From Kovacikia minuta CCNUW1 (lineage in GTDB: Bacteria > Cyanobacteriota > Cyanobacteriia > Leptolyngbyales > Leptolyngbyaceae): DNA of 64,000 nt. Location of the stretch: the NCBI RefSeq assembly GCF_020091585.1, contig NZ_CP083582.1:4784536-4848535 (forward strand). The letters are read 5' to 3'. Position numbers and translations under genes: made by a program. Shown here one piece after another: positions 39,454 through 50,646 of this stretch. The notes beneath the pieces are model-generated. The model saw nothing but the letters and a program-made list of their open reading frames with translations. It was not told where the DNA came from and did no database searches. How positions within the stretch are numbered: the stretch's first letter is position 1; each line of letters starts with the position of its first letter.

Positions 39454-40665
39454 CTAATTGGAAACTGCCGCGATCGCCTTCAGTTCAAATATTTTCTCCA
39501 CTACATCCTCCACAATCTTGTCGGGAGTGGATGCGCCAGAGGTAATGCCAATTACAACGGAACCTTTGGGTAACCAGTTTTCGGTGACTTCCAGATCGCG
39601 GTTCAGGGGTTTGTGCTGGATCTGGTCACCGGAGCGGATGCGATCGGCGCTATCGATGTGATAGGAGGGAATGTTGTGTTCGATCGCAATTTCCTGCAAG
39701 TGGGTGGTATTGGAAGAGTTGTAGCCGCCAATCACTATCATCAAGTCCAGGGGTTCTTCCACCAGGCTAAACATCGCATCCTGCCGTTCCTGGGTGGCAT
39801 CGCAGATGGTATTAAAACTGAGGAAGTGCTGATTCAACTGGTCAGGACCATACTTCCGCATCATCGTATGTTCAAACAGTTTGCCAATCTCCTCAGTTTC
39901 ACCCTTCAGCATGGTGGTCTGGTTGGCAATTCCAATTCGTTCCAGATCGCGATCGGGGTCAAACCCAGTGGAGCAGGCACGGCTAAATTTACGCATGAAT
40001 TCTGCCTTGTCTCCTCCATTGAGGATGTAGTTGGCAACGTATTCCGCTTCTTGCAGATTCAGCACAATCAGGTAGCTACCTGCAAAGGAACTGGTAGCAA
40101 CCGTCTCTTCGTGGTTGTACTTGCCGTGGATAATTGAGGTATAGTCAACCTTTTTATGTTTTTCCACGGTGTTCCAAACCTTAGACACCCAGGGACAGGT
40201 GGTATCGACGATCGTACAACCGCGATCATTGAGCAGTTGCATTTCCTGCACACTGGCTCCAAATGCAGGCAGAATTACCACATCCCCTGCCTCCACCCCA
40301 GAGAAGTCTTTTTGTCCATCAACTAACGAAATAAAATTGACTTCCATTTCCCGCAATCGCTGGTTAACGGAAGGATTATGGATAATTTCATTCGTAATCC
40401 AGAGGCGCTGTGTTGGAAAGTGCTGCCGGGTTTCATAGGCCATTGCCACGGCACGCTCTACCCCCCAGCAAAACCCAAAGGCTTCGGCTAAGCGAATCGT
40501 TACCTCTCCCCGTTGCAAGGTAAAGTTGTTATTGCGAATTTGCTGAATCAGCGGGCTTTGATATTCCGACTGCAACTGGGTGGCAACCTCGGCTTCATGC
40601 CCAAACCCTTTGCGGTGGTAATTTTCCGAGCTATTCAGCGATCGCTTAAAAGCTTTCGTATCCAT
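39454..40665 (-). CDS. ispH: 4-hydroxy-3-methylbut-2-enyl diphosphate reductase
   Basis: The last enzyme of the MEP isoprenoid pathway; it reduces HMBPP to IPP and DMAPP with a [4Fe-4S] cluster. 403 residues, the long cyanobacterial/plant type with an N-terminal extension of about 60 residues. Cluster cysteines are in [21 protein letters not shown] and [11 protein letters not shown]; substrate-binding residues are in [20 protein letters not shown] and TSGASTPD. No frameshift. Monocistronic; the 418 bases upstream are mainly repeat DNA. Confidence 0.96.
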   Translation of the reverse strand: MDTKAFKRSLNSSENYHRKGFGHEAEVATQLQSEYQSPLIQQIRNNNFTLQRGEVTIRLAEAFGFCWGVERAVAMAYETRQHFPTQRLWITNEIIHNPSVNQRLREMEVNFISLVDGQKDFSGVEAGDVVILPAFGASVQEMQLLNDRGCTIVDTTCPWVSKVWNTVEKHKKVDYTSIIHGKYNHEETVATSSFAGSYLIVLNLQEAEYVANYILNGGDKAEFMRKFSRACSTGFDPDRDLERIGIANQTTMLKGETEEIGKLFEHTMMRKYGPDQLNQHFLSFNTICDATQERQDAMFSLVEEPLDLMIVIGGYNSSNTTHLQEIAIEHNIPSYHIDSADRIRSGDQIQHKPLNRDLEVTENWLPKGSVVIGITSGASTPDKIVEDVVEKIFELKAIAAVSN

Positions 40666-41083
40666 GCAACGTCTCCCCCTCCAGTACTAAAACCACACCC
40701 GATTCAGTTCCTCTTCATCATAAAACGTCGGGTGAATTAAACGGGGCATCGCGATTAAGTTTCGACAGCGGTAGCCCTATTTAGGAAAGGAAAGAGATTA
40801 AGAGAGGGAGGGTGCGAGGGTGGGAGGTGAGAGCAGGGCATTTCGCCCTCTCCTATCCTCTCCCCCTCCTTCCCTTCAGGGCACTACCCCAATTTCATTT
40901 GGATTAACCACACCCCACACCCCACGCCCCACACCCCACACCCCACACCCCACGCCCCACAACACCCCACGCCCCACCCCACCCCACACCCCACACCCCA
41001 CACCCCACACCCACTTCACAAAACTGTGGCTTCCTAATCTAGGAAAACCGCCGTAATTCCCCATTCCTAATTCTCAACGCTTC
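40666..41083. other. 418-bp intergenic region with CCCCACA/CACGCCC heptamer tract
   Basis: From about 40908 to 41012 the sequence is almost only CACCCCA, CGCCCCA and CACACCC units (about fifteen heptamers, some decayed). The remainder contains GGTGGGA-type purine tracts (about 40795-40830). The ispH promoter should be in 40666-40790. No gene seen. Confidence 0.7.
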
Positions 41084-41986
41084 TTACAGCAGCCCCTTCG
41101 ATTGCATAAACTCGCGAACCACATCCTTAACATCGCGCAATTCGCCTTCGACCAAATAATTCATGTGTTGCATTTCGGAAGCAGAGATTTTGCCTGCCAG
41201 TTGGGCGATCGCGTCGCGCAGTTTGGGGTATTTTTCCAAGGTTGCTTCCCGAACAATGGGAGCAGCTTCGTAGGGTGGGAAGTAATGTTTATCGTCCTTC
41301 AGCACAACCAGACCAAGGCGGGCAATTTGCCCATCGGTGGAGTTACCTGCGATCAAATCCACCTGTTTTTGGATCAAGGCTCGGTAGATCAGTCCCAGAT
41401 CCATAATTTGAGGGGGTCTGGAAAACTGGAGATTGTACGTTTTGGCAAGGCCAGGAAAGCCATCCTCCCGTTCTAAAAACTCGTAACCAAACCCCCCGCG
41501 CCATTGGGGAGTGTATTGGGCAGCCTGGGAAAGGGTCTGGAGATTGTAGCGTTGGGCGTCTTCACCCCGAATAATCATGGCAAATGTGTTTTCAAACCCA
41601 AGGGAAGGCATGACAGCCAGCTTGAATTGTTCGGCATAGGCTTGTTGTAATTTGCGTAAAACTTCCTGGGCATCGGCGATCGGCTTTTGCTTCAAGATAC
41701 CCGTGAAGGCAGTGCCCGTGTATTCAATGTAAGCATCAATTTTGCCGCTAGTAATCGCCTGGTGGCAGACAAAGGAACCTCCCAGGCGGGGGCGGCGATC
41801 GACCTTCAGTTCAGTCTTTGCTTCCACCTGTTGCGCCAGTAACTCCCCCAAAATATCTTGCTCAGTAAAATCCTTCGAGGCAATAATAATATCGCCACCA
41901 CCGCTGGCATAGTTGCCAGGAGTACAACTGACGCTGGCAAATATCAGTGCAAATGTTAAGCAGCAAAGGGCAATAAAACGGGGCAT
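41084..41986 (-). CDS. osmoprotectant (glycine betaine-type) ABC transporter substrate-binding lipoprotein
   Basis: About 300 residues from ATG 41986 (PRFIALCCLTFALIFASVSC, lipobox Cys at about 23); the frame extends to 42145, but the extra N-terminus is not conserved-looking. The mature domain fits the OpuAC/ProX-type solute receptor: IIIASKDFTEQDILGELLAQ, YIEYTGTAF, QPADAQ-like linker and DLIAGNSTDGQIARLGLVVLKDDKHYFPPY. It binds quaternary amines in the periplasm and delivers them to the membrane permease. Permease (43487-44125) and ATPase (50647-51429) genes are nearby but not contiguous. No second permease gene was found. Confidence 0.87.
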   Translation of the reverse strand: MPRFIALCCLTFALIFASVSCTPGNYASGGGDIIIASKDFTEQDILGELLAQQVEAKTELKVDRRPRLGGSFVCHQAITSGKIDAYIEYTGTAFTGILKQKPIADAQEVLRKLQQAYAEQFKLAVMPSLGFENTFAMIIRGEDAQRYNLQTLSQAAQYTPQWRGGFGYEFLEREDGFPGLAKTYNLQFSRPPQIMDLGLIYRALIQKQVDLIAGNSTDGQIARLGLVVLKDDKHYFPPYEAAPIVREATLEKYPKLRDAIAQLAGKISASEMQHMNYLVEGELRDVKDVVREFMQSKGLL

Positions 41987-42210
41987 AGGGAGGGGGGGGA
42001 GGGAAATGGGTGGCTGTAATTTGATGGAAAAAGACTTTCTACATCGATAGTGGCAGATTTCTTCGTGCTGTGGATTACAGCGGAGGAACTCGATTAGTGG
42101 GAGGCTTAGCTGGCGGTAGAAGAGGACACGGGGACACGGAGACACGGAGAGAAAGGCAGAGGGCAGAAGGGAAAGAGGACAGGGAGACGCGGAAACGCGG
42201 AGAATTTCTC

Positions 42211-42262
42211 AACTCAAAACTCAAAACTCAAAACTCAAAACTCAAAACTCAAAACTCAAAAC
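42211..42262. repeat. CTCAAAA heptamer array
   Basis: Seven near-perfect tandem copies of CTCAAAA end four bases before the MFS start codon. Between them and the substrate-binding protein gene lie decayed GACACGG/AGGCAGA-type heptamers (about 42120-42200). They occupy the place expected for the ribosome-binding site of the MFS gene. Confidence 0.85.
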
Positions 42263-42265
42263 CCC

Positions 42266-43597
42266 ATGATCGAAGAAGAAGCACAGACCGTTAAGCCGAC
42301 TGGATGGTTTTCTGCCTATCGCTTGTCAAATTCGCAGGTGTGGACGCTGGCAGCGGGGCGATCGCTGTGTCAGGTTGGGGCTGGTTTGATGAGCTTCTAT
42401 ATTCCCATCGTATTTGTCAATGAGGTGGGGTTGTCGGCAACCTCCGTCGGGCTAAGTGTGGGTTTAATTTCGCTCACGGAGGTGGCAGGACACTTATTTG
42501 CAGGTCCAATGGCAGACTCTCCCAGATTTGGGCGAAAAAAGACCCTATTGATTGCAGTGGGACTCAGTATTCTGGTGTCTTTTATCCTGGCAAATACCCA
42601 CAGTTTACCCCTACTCATTGCTGCCTGTTTACTGTTTGGGTTTAGCCTGGGCGGTTATTGGACAACGGTCAATGCCATCGTGATTGATATGACAACGCTG
42701 GAGGAACGGGGGCAGGCGTATGCGATCGTCAGTGTGGCAGACAACCTGGGGATTGGGATTGGGGTTCTGGCGGGCGGTGCCTTTCTGACGCTAACCAACC
42801 AACCCGGACAAATGGTTTTCATTGGATGCGGACTGATCTTCCTGGCGTTTCTGCTGGTGGTTCAAATTATTTTTGCGGAAACTCGGCAACCCCAACCCAA
42901 TGGTGCATCTGGCTCCCAGGGAATACTCACAGCCTTAAAAGATCGGCGGTTGCTTGTTTACTTTGTCGCAAATAGCCTGTTTACGACCTATATTGCGCTG
43001 GTTTCCAGCACCATTCCGCTCTATTTCACTAACTTTGTTCCGGCTGTGGGAGGTGGGACGGATTCTGCCCTGGCAAACACTGCTAATTTGTTTACCTGGT
43101 GTTACATCGGGTTTGGCACCCTGTTGCAATTACCCCTGGCACAGGTATTCAACTCCTTCAAGCACATCCGGGTATTGATGATAGCGATGGGGCTATGGGC
43201 AATGGGGTTCTTTCTCGTCTGGATTACCGGAATTGCTCCCTCCGCCCAATATGCCTGGGGTGTGACGGCACTCTGTACCCTTTCGATCGCCTCAGTGCTG
43301 CATAAACCCTACGCCGCAGCACTGCTGGCAGAACTTGCCCCCACTTCACTCAGGGCAACCTACGTGTCATTGGGTTCCCAATCCTGGGCATTGGGATTTT
43401 TTATTGGCCCCAGCATCGGTGGTTGGGCAATGGATCAATCCCTCACCATCGCCGATACAATCTGGCTTGTCACGGCAACCACAACCCTACTTGGGTTGGC
43501 TGTGTTGTGGTTGTTTGAATCGTTGTTCCAACCAACCAATACCATAATCAGCGATGAGGGCGATCGCGGCTGCGGGGACGGCTCCTGCCAAAATTAA
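42266..43597 (+). CDS. MFS transporter
   Basis: An intact 443-residue 12-helix major facilitator protein. It has PIVFVNEVGLSATSVGLSVG in helices 1-2, the loop motif AGPMADSPRFGRKKTL, and the C-terminal half with TTYIALVSSTIPLYFTNFVP and IGPSIGGWAMDQS. It is the full-length paralogue of the frameshifted gene at 6212-7475. Exported substrate unknown. Its last 111 bases overlap the 3' end of the permease gene on the other strand; the corresponding C-terminal residues (DEGDRGCGDGSCQN) are not hydrophobic and look like read-through into the neighbour. Confidence 0.92.
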   Translation: MIEEEAQTVKPTGWFSAYRLSNSQVWTLAAGRSLCQVGAGLMSFYIPIVFVNEVGLSATSVGLSVGLISLTEVAGHLFAGPMADSPRFGRKKTLLIAVGLSILVSFILANTHSLPLLIAACLLFGFSLGGYWTTVNAIVIDMTTLEERGQAYAIVSVADNLGIGIGVLAGGAFLTLTNQPGQMVFIGCGLIFLAFLLVVQIIFAETRQPQPNGASGSQGILTALKDRRLLVYFVANSLFTTYIALVSSTIPLYFTNFVPAVGGGTDSALANTANLFTWCYIGFGTLLQLPLAQVFNSFKHIRVLMIAMGLWAMGFFLVWITGIAPSAQYAWGVTALCTLSIASVLHKPYAAALLAELAPTSLRATYVSLGSQSWALGFFIGPSIGGWAMDQSLTIADTIWLVTATTTLLGLAVLWLFESLFQPTNTIISDEGDRGCGDGSCQN

Positions 43598-44125
43598 CTG
43601 GTTGTTTACGACTGAAATTCCCCGAAAGATAAATACTCCTAAGCCACCTGCTCCGATCGCCGCGGCAATAGTGGCAATGCCGATCGCGATGACCGCAGCC
43701 ACCCGTACCCCCGCCAGAATCACCCCCAGTGCCAGGGGAACTTCAACCTGGGTGAGCAGTTGCCAGTCGGTCATCCCCATTCCCCGTCCTGCCTCCCGGA
43801 TAGCTGGATCAATCCCAATAATGCCGGTGTAGGTATTGCGGATGATGGGCAGAAAGGAGTAGAAGGTGAGGGCAACGATTGCCGGAGTTGCTCCAATGCC
43901 CACCAACGGAATGAGTAAGCCAAACAGCGCCAGACTGGGAATGGTTTGCAGAATATTCGCTACCGCCAGAATGGGCTGACGCAATCCCTTTTGGCGCGTG
44001 ATCAAAATTCCCAGCGGAATCCCCACCAGAATGGCGATCGCAATCGCGACTACCACAAGCAGCAGGTGTTCTCCCGTCCGCTGCAAAATTTCTGGACCAT
44101 ATCGGATCAGGAAGAAGTTGTTCAT
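43487..44125 (-). CDS. osmoprotectant ABC transporter permease
   Basis: A 212-residue permease of the OpuCB/ProW-like group: five or six hydrophobic helices, the EAA-type loop REAGRGMGMTDWQLLTQVEVPLALGVILAGVR, and conserved LANILQTIPSLALFG-type helix. It forms the membrane channel for betaine-like solutes with the ATPase at 50647-51429 and the receptor at 41084-41986. The C-terminal end overlaps the MFS gene tail-to-tail by 111 bases. It follows the REC-kinase gene in the same direction across 194 bases of heptamer repeats, so co-transcription is uncertain. Confidence 0.88.
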   Translation of the reverse strand: MNNFFLIRYGPEILQRTGEHLLLVVVAIAIAILVGIPLGILITRQKGLRQPILAVANILQTIPSLALFGLLIPLVGIGATPAIVALTFYSFLPIIRNTYTGIIGIDPAIREAGRGMGMTDWQLLTQVEVPLALGVILAGVRVAAVIAIGIATIAAAIGAGGLGVFIFRGISVVNNQLILAGAVPAAAIALIADYGIGWLEQRFKQPQHSQPK

Positions 44126-44326
44126 AGGGGGAAAGGGGAAAGGGGAAGGGGGAAAGGGAAAAGGGAAAAGGGAAAAGGGGGAAAGGGAAAAGGGGAAGGG
44201 AGAAAGGGAAAAGGGGAAGGGGGGAAGGGAAAGGGGAAGGAATTAATTCCTAACTCCTAACTCCTAACTCCTAACTCCTAACTCCTAACTCCTAACTCCT
44301 AACTCCTAATTCCTAATTCTTAACTC
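44126..44326. repeat. two adjacent heptamer tracts (GGGAAAA and AACTCCT)
   Basis: 44130-44240 consists of GGGAAAA/GGGGAAG-type purine heptamers; 44245-44326 consists of about eleven AACTCCT units ending in TAATTCC variants. Both separate the permease from the REC-histidine kinase gene. Confidence 0.85.
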
Positions 44327-45441
44327 CCCCTCCTGGGCAAGGTCACGGTGAAGTTGGTTCCCTGGTTGAGCGTGCTTTCGACGTGAATTTGACCGTGGTG
44401 CAGGTCCACACATTGCTTTGCGATCGCTAAACCTAAGCCAGTTCCCGGAATATGGTTGACATTGGCTGCCCGGTGAAATGGTTCAAACAGACGGAGGAGG
44501 GCATCCGGAGGAATTCCAACTCCCTGATCTTTAACCTCCAGGCGAATGGTTTCTCCAGTGCAGGTAAGAGTGAGGGAAACGGTACTGCCAGGTGGAGAAT
44601 ATTTAATCGAGTTGGATAATAAGTTATTCAGTAAATGCCACAGCAGTTTTTCGTCTAAATAGGCATTGCAGGGAGTTTGAGGGGCAGAAAATGTCAGGGT
44701 ATAGTGCTCGCCACAACTCAGTTGAAAAGCTTCAACCTGTTCCTGGCAAAACTGGGTAACATCGATTAGTTGAGGGTCAAATTGTAGTTTTCCGGCGTCC
44801 ACCCGTGCCAGCGTTAACACATTTTCTAATAGGTAATTCAAACTGTTGGTTGCAGTTTTAATTCGTTCCAGATATTTCTGTTTCTTGGCATCGGGTAGCT
44901 GATCACCGTAACGGTGCAAAAAATCAGTGGCAAATTGAATGGCTGTCAGGGGATTACGCAGTTCGTGGGATGCCATTGAGAAGTATTCCGATCGGCGTTG
45001 CACCTGGGATTCTGCCACCTTTCTGCTGTTTTCAGCGATCCGCAAAGCATTTTGCACCTGAATTTCTGCCTGATGCCGGGTCCATGCAATCTCAATGGTG
45101 GTAGACAGAATCGTTTCGTTAAAAGGTTTCAGAATATAGCCAAAGGGGTGAGTTGCTTTGACCCGTTCCAAAGTGATGCGATCGGCGTTTGCCGTTAGAT
45201 AAATCACGGGAACCTGGAAGCGAGCCTGAATCTGCCTGGCAGCTTCAATGCCATCAATGACTCCAGACAGCCGAATATCCATCAACACCAGGTCGGGCTG
45301 AAGCAGTTCGACCTGACGAATTGCATCCTCTCCCGATGCAACCAGGGCAGAAACGTCGTATCCCAATAACTCCAGCGTTTCTCTAAGATCATCGGCAACC
45401 AGTTGTTCGTCTTCAACAACCAGTAGTTTTATCGGTGGCAT
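44320..45441 (-). CDS. receiver-histidine kinase hybrid
   Basis: 373 residues. The N-terminal receiver domain (about 1-125) has KLLVVEDEQLVADDL, phospho-acceptor LVLMDIRLSG and FGYILKPF lysine. A helical linker leads to HisKA with FSMASHELRNPLTAIQ (phospho-His at about 160) and HATPase with NNLLSNSIKYSPPGS (N), VKDQGVGIPPDAL (G1) and GTGLGLAIAKQCVDLHHG (G2). No membrane segment. This receiver-first order is frequent in cyanobacteria and suggests it is switched by an upstream kinase; the multi-PAS kinase 246 bases upstream in the same direction is a good candidate. Confidence 0.9.
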   Translation of the reverse strand: MPPIKLLVVEDEQLVADDLRETLELLGYDVSALVASGEDAIRQVELLQPDLVLMDIRLSGVIDGIEAARQIQARFQVPVIYLTANADRITLERVKATHPFGYILKPFNETILSTTIEIAWTRHQAEIQVQNALRIAENSRKVAESQVQRRSEYFSMASHELRNPLTAIQFATDFLHRYGDQLPDAKKQKYLERIKTATNSLNYLLENVLTLARVDAGKLQFDPQLIDVTQFCQEQVEAFQLSCGEHYTLTFSAPQTPCNAYLDEKLLWHLLNNLLSNSIKYSPPGSTVSLTLTCTGETIRLEVKDQGVGIPPDALLRLFEPFHRAANVNHIPGTGLGLAIAKQCVDLHHGQIHVESTLNQGTNFTVTLPRRGS

Positions 45442-45687
45442 GGTAAAGCCAATTTGAAATCACTTGAGTGCAGTTGCAAAGTAACTAAGCGCAGTTATAG
45501 CGCAGTTATGCAGTAAGCCTAAGACAATGGTTAAATACCCCCATACTTCGCGAGAGGTATATTAAAAAATATATACAGCGAAATATAGGCATGAGACGAA
45601 AGGATTCAAACCCCTCCTAAAGGTAACATGTGGATCAACGCAACTGGCAGTAATATCTTCGCAAAATCAAATTAGGACGACTACCCC

Positions 45688-48600
45688 CTAATCGGGTGGT
45701 TTTAAGGGTAATGGGTTGGGAAAAGTAATGTGGAAGCAGGTGCCCTCACGCCGATCGAGGGTAAGTGTGCCCCCCAGTTGGGTAATCAAATTACGCACAA
45801 TGCGTAAGCCAAGGGACTCGGTGGTTTCCCAGTTGACCCGATCGGGAATTCCAACCCCATTATCTTCGATCGTCAGCACCACCCAGTTTTCTGTCGCCGA
45901 GGCTTCCTGACATAGATACACCTGCACCACTCCCAACTGTTCACCCGGAAAGGCATATTTCAGAGCATTAGAAACCAACTCGTTGATAATCAACCCACAG
46001 GGGATGGCGGTATTAAGGGTTAACTGAAGATCCTCAACGTCAAGCTTGATCGTAATTTGTTGCTCCCTCACCCCATAGGAGCGAAACAGATTGTTGACCA
46101 GAGTCCGGAGATACTGCCCAAAGCTAATGTAGGAGAGATTCGGAGACTGGTAGAGGTGCTCATGAATCAGCGCCATTGACTGTACCCGGTTTTGAGCTTC
46201 CTGGAAGAGCGCAACCATCTGCTGATCCGCTATCTGCCGGGACTGCATCCGCAACAGACTGGAAATAATTTGGAGGTTGTTTTTGACGCGATGGTGAATT
46301 TCCTTTAACAGAACTTCTTTTTCTTGAAGCGAAGTTTGGAGGGCTTCTGCCGCCTGCCTGCGTTCTGCCTCCCGATGCTTGACTTCGTTAATGTCCGTGA
46401 TCCGAACTAAAATCATGGACTCGTTTCCCACCTGAATAGTGTTTGCGGCTAAGTTTCCCCAAAAAGAATTTCCTTTGAGGGTGTGGTATTCAATTTCCTG
46501 CTGCAAGTATCCTCCCCTTGCGAACCTTTCCCGAAAAGCATTTAAACCGGAGGCTGTTACAGGAGTTTTATGGAGTGTTGAACCCAAAATACCCAGGAGG
46601 TCTTCTTTGCAGGTGGCTTCAAACATTTCCACCGCTCGCTGATTGCAGTTTCTAATCAATCGCTGGGGTTCATCGACAAGGAAGATGGCATCCGCAGAGC
46701 GGTTAAAAACGGCTTCAAACAGGTCACGGGTGCGCAAAATTTCTGCTTCTACCTGCTTCCGTTCTGTAACGTCCAGGGCGAGTCCGTCCCAAACGATTTC
46801 TCCGTTGCTTTGTCGTTCTGGTTGCGAAATTGCCTGGAGCCATTTAGTTCGACCGGTAGGTGTTGTAATTTGAAATTCCAGTACGCACGGCTGAAAAGTC
46901 TGAGCGGATTGAATTCTGGACTGATGGAATGCCTCTACATCATTCGCAGGCATCATTGCCAGGAGCATTCCCATATCCTGTTGAAGCTGTTCTGGTGACA
47001 GCTCAAAAATTTGCTGGCAGGAGGAACTCACATAGGTGAACTTCAGCGATCCATCCGAATGGAGAACATACTGGTAAATAATTCCCGGAATATTAGCAGC
47101 CAGGCGTTGAAACCGAGCTTCACTCTGGCGCAGGGCTGCTTCTGTTCGTCGTTGTTCCGTAATATCTTCTGCAATTCCGGCAAAACGATAAATTTCGCCC
47201 TGTTCGTTGCGAATTGGAAAGGCACGATCGTGAATCCAGCGGATTTCTCCATCTGGTCGAATGATGCGGTAATGAACATCATATTCATGACTTTCATAGT
47301 GCTTTTGGTCAGCCTCCAGAACAAAGGATACGTCTTCAGGGTGAACTGAATCTAACCAGGAGTGGGGTTGGTCATACAGGCTTTGGACAGATCTGCCCCA
47401 AATCATCTCGTAACGGGGGCTAATGTAAATGAGGTGTTGTTGGATATCTCTCATCCAGAAAGCAGAATCAATGGTTTCTGCAAGCTGGCGAAACTTTTCC
47501 TCGCTTTCCCGAAGTGCCTGTTCTGACTGTTTGCGATCGCTGATATCCATATCAACCCCACTCATCTGGATGGGATTGCCTGCTTCATCAAAGAAGACTT
47601 TGCCCCTAGATGCAATCCAGTGAACTTTTTGATCATCGAGAACAACGCGGTATTCAATCTCCCGATTACCCGTCCGCAAGGCTTGTCGAGCATTCTGCTC
47701 AACCCGGTTCCGGTCATCCGGGTGAATCCGGCTCAAGAAGGTTTCGGTGGTGCCATCAAACGTTCCGAGAACGATTCCAAATATTTCCTGGGAGCGATCG
47801 CTCCAGATTTCTTCCCCGGTTAACAGGTTGACATGCCAGGCTCCCATCTGGGCAGAATCTAGTGCAATCCGCAGGAGTTCTTCACTCCGGCGGAGGGCTT
47901 CTTCTGTCTGCTTTAAGCTGGTAATATCGCGAATCACCACCAGGATTGATTCCAGGTTGCCGTCCTGATCCAGTTCAGGCACATTCCATGCCTGAAAGTG
48001 CTGAATTCCTTCAGAAAGTTCCATCGAAAATTCAATGGTTTCCTTTTGTCGGGTATCTAGAACTCGCTGCATGGTTCCCTGCCAAAGCGTAACCAGGGTT
48101 TCGGGGTATCCCATTTCAGCAATGGTCTTGTCGATGAAACCAGAAACGGGAGCTCCAGTAATAGTGGCTAAACTGGGGCTGCCGTAACGGTAACGGAACT
48201 CTCGGTCAAACCGGATGATCATGTCGGGAATATTTTCTACCAGAGTACGAAATTGATGTTCTCGTTGTCGCAGAATTTCCTGGGAGGCTTCTAACGCCTG
48301 GGTCCGATCGTGAACAATTCGATCCAGATCCAGGTTCATTTGTTGCAGTGCGCTTTCTGCTCGCTGCCGTTCTGCCACCTCAATTTGAGCTTGCTGGTAA
48401 AGGTCAGCCTGGTAGATCGCGATCGCAAGCTGTTCCGCAATTCGACAGACAAGTTCAACCTCGTCATCTTGCCAGCGTAAACCCGGTTGACTTCGATGAA
48501 GGGAAAGGTTGCCCCAAATAGACTGGTTGACGACGATCGGCACCAGCAACCACGGAAGCGGTATCGTTTTAGCAATCTCCCGGTTGATTGGATCAGCCAC

Positions 48601-50191
48601 ATCCTTGGGTTGCTCAACTCGAACCACCTGGAATTGTTTCAACCGTTCGGCAAAGGGATTTCCCTGATCGGGAATTTCAAAACCCAGATCAATGTTATTT
48701 TGGGTTTCCATTCCCTGCACATAGGCTGCTAAACGCACCCAACAGCAGCGATCGGGCAGATATTGCATAATTTTTGTCTGCTCGACCCCCAACAGTTGGG
48801 AAATTTCAGCCGTAGCAGTGGAGAAAATGGTTCGTAAATTGAGGGAATGGTGGATGGCTTGAATAACCCGATTGAATGACTGTTCTTGTTGTGCTTTCTG
48901 GTGCAAAGCAGCCTCAGTCCGTTTAAGGGCAGTGATGTTCGTGCTGATACCAATAATCCGGTCAATCTGGGAGTGTTTATCCCGAATGGGTGTCAGGTGG
49001 GTGAGCCACCAATAGTCAATACCAAGAAATGGCATTCGTTCTTCATAGATGATGCTGGTACCTGCTTCGACACAGTTGCGGTAATTTTGTCGGGCAGCGG
49101 CAGCATCCTCTGGCGAAAGAACTTGCTCTGGGGTCTTGCCGCACAACTCTGCGGTCGAGATTCCGGTTAACCGCTCATGAGCTGGATTAAGCCCAACAAA
49201 GCGAAAATCCCCATCCTCCAGCACTTCAACGACAAAAATGCCCTCCTGAGAGCCATCATAAACACTGCGAAGAAACTGTTCTTTTTCACGCAGATCGGCT
49301 TCTACCCGTTTGCGATCGGTAATGATCTTTTGAGATTGATAAAGCACAAAGCTGTCCATCAATCTCGATTGTGTCTACAGAAGAGAGGGCTGTTCTGATT
49401 TCTCCAGCTTTAGTCCGGTAATCAATCTCCTGAAGCTGCAAGGGTTGTCTCTGCTGTAACTGGTGAATCCGTTGACTTGCCTGTTCTACATCCACTAACA
49501 AGCCCAAATCAAAAACCGTATGACCGATGACTTCTTGGCGGGAATAGCCTGTTAGCTCCAAAAAACACTCGTTAACCTCTAAAAACCGCCCCTCGCTGAA
49601 GGTTACCACTGCAATGGGGGCAGGGCTGTTGTGGAAAATTTTGGATAGCTTTTCCTCCGAGCGCCGCAACGTCTCTTCTGCCTGTTTGCGATCGCTAATA
49701 TCCATATCAACCGTGGTTACTCGCCAACAGTCTTCTGCCTCATCCCGCTGGGATGTTACAGTGCTGGAAATCCACCGCAGGCTGCCGTTTTTATGAAAAA
49801 ATCGGTATTCCCGATGGGAAACTTTTTCGGCAAAGATATTTGCCCAGGATGGAATGATGACTGATTGCTGATCCTGTGGCAGAACCCGTGACCACCATAG
49901 ATATTGATTGGTTGTTAATTCCTGAGCAGTGTAGCCAAAAATTGCCTCACATCCAGCAGAGTAATAGTCGTATTCCCAGTGGCAGTCGGCATACATCCGA
50001 AAACTGGTAATGGAAGCGATCGCCCGATTCAGAATTGCATTCAGCCTTGTTTCAGAATCCTGGCGGGCTGCCTTTTCCTGCTGAAGTTCCAGTTTGCACT
50101 GCTGCAACTCGCTTTCTAAAGCTGCCATTCTGGTTTGCAAATCAACAGACTCAGCATTTAATCGATCGCGGGAAGCAGAAGAGGAGTCCAT
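45688..50191 (-). CDS. multi-PAS/GAF sensor histidine kinase, HisKA_2 type (frameshifted)
   Basis: Restored length about 1500 residues. Order: short coiled coil, three PAS/PAC units (about 50-420), one GAF (about 440-610), coiled coil, about five more PAS/PAC units (about 650-1280), and a HisKA_2 phosphoacceptor (LLKEIHHRVKNNLQIISSLLRMQS) with HATPase ending in ITQLGGTLTLDRREG. The frame is broken at about 49321-49328, where GATCATTACC has one base more than the expected GATATTACC (KDITDRKRVEADL); the second ORF starts inside the third PAS. Each PAC ends in the DISDRKQ/DITxRK signature. Soluble. Ligands unknown. HisKA_2 kinases commonly control response regulators or hybrid proteins such as the one downstream. 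Confidence 0.88.
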
Positions 50192-50646
50192 TTTGGATTT
50201 TGGATTCTAAGACTACACTGGAATCTCTCACTGCCAGTGGGAAAATGAGAGCGGTGGGAGTCGGAAATCTATTTGGGCTAGGGATGACCCGATCGTTGGT
50301 TTTAGGCAAATTATTTCGAGTATAAGAAATCAAATGCTAATGCGGCTTCTTTTTTCATCCTCTTATAATTTCTCGTGAGGAACGTAGATATTAACTTGCC
50401 CCATTCCTCTGGTCAGCGAAGCACCCGGATGAGGAATTTTGTAATTGCCCGCATTCCATTTAACCGAATGCTTCGCCCATAGTAAGGAACAAGAATTAAA
50501 TAACATCGACTTTTGTAGGTTGGGTTGAGTCTGCGAAACCCAACATCTGCGGGGGTGTTGGGTTTCATACTTCAACCCAACCTACGCAGGTTATTTAATT
50601 CGCGATCCTAACCGTCTACACTTTAAATTGATTACCGGAGCCACGC
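50192..50646. other. 455-bp intergenic region with a palindromic repeat
   Basis: Divergent region between the multi-PAS kinase and the ABC ATPase gene. It holds the GTAGGTTGGGTTGA-family element (50493-50601). The rest shows no coding or RNA signature by eye. Promoters for both genes are expected here; the one for the ATPase lies beyond or within the repeat. Confidence 0.5.
50493..50601. repeat. dispersed palindromic repeat, GTAGGTTGGGTTGA family, copy 2
   Basis: 109 bp with perfect terminal arms GAATTAAATAAC (50493-50504) and GTTATTTAATTC (50590-50601), inner GTAGGTTGGGTTGA mirrored by TCAACCCAACCTAC and AACCCAACA mirrored by TGTTGGGTT. Inverted relative to the copy at 30559-30675. Located 46 bases upstream of the ABC ATPase gene. 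Confidence 0.85.

Noticed and set aside
40820-41064. Pro/His/Thr-rich ORFs in the 40.9 kb heptamer tract
   Set aside because: They are open only because tandem CCCCACA heptamers contain no stop codon; no start signal or domain.
45595-45625. tRNA T-arm-like sequence (GGATTCAAACCCCTCC)
   Set aside because: No matching acceptor, D-arm or anticodon stem could be found within 90 bases on either strand.
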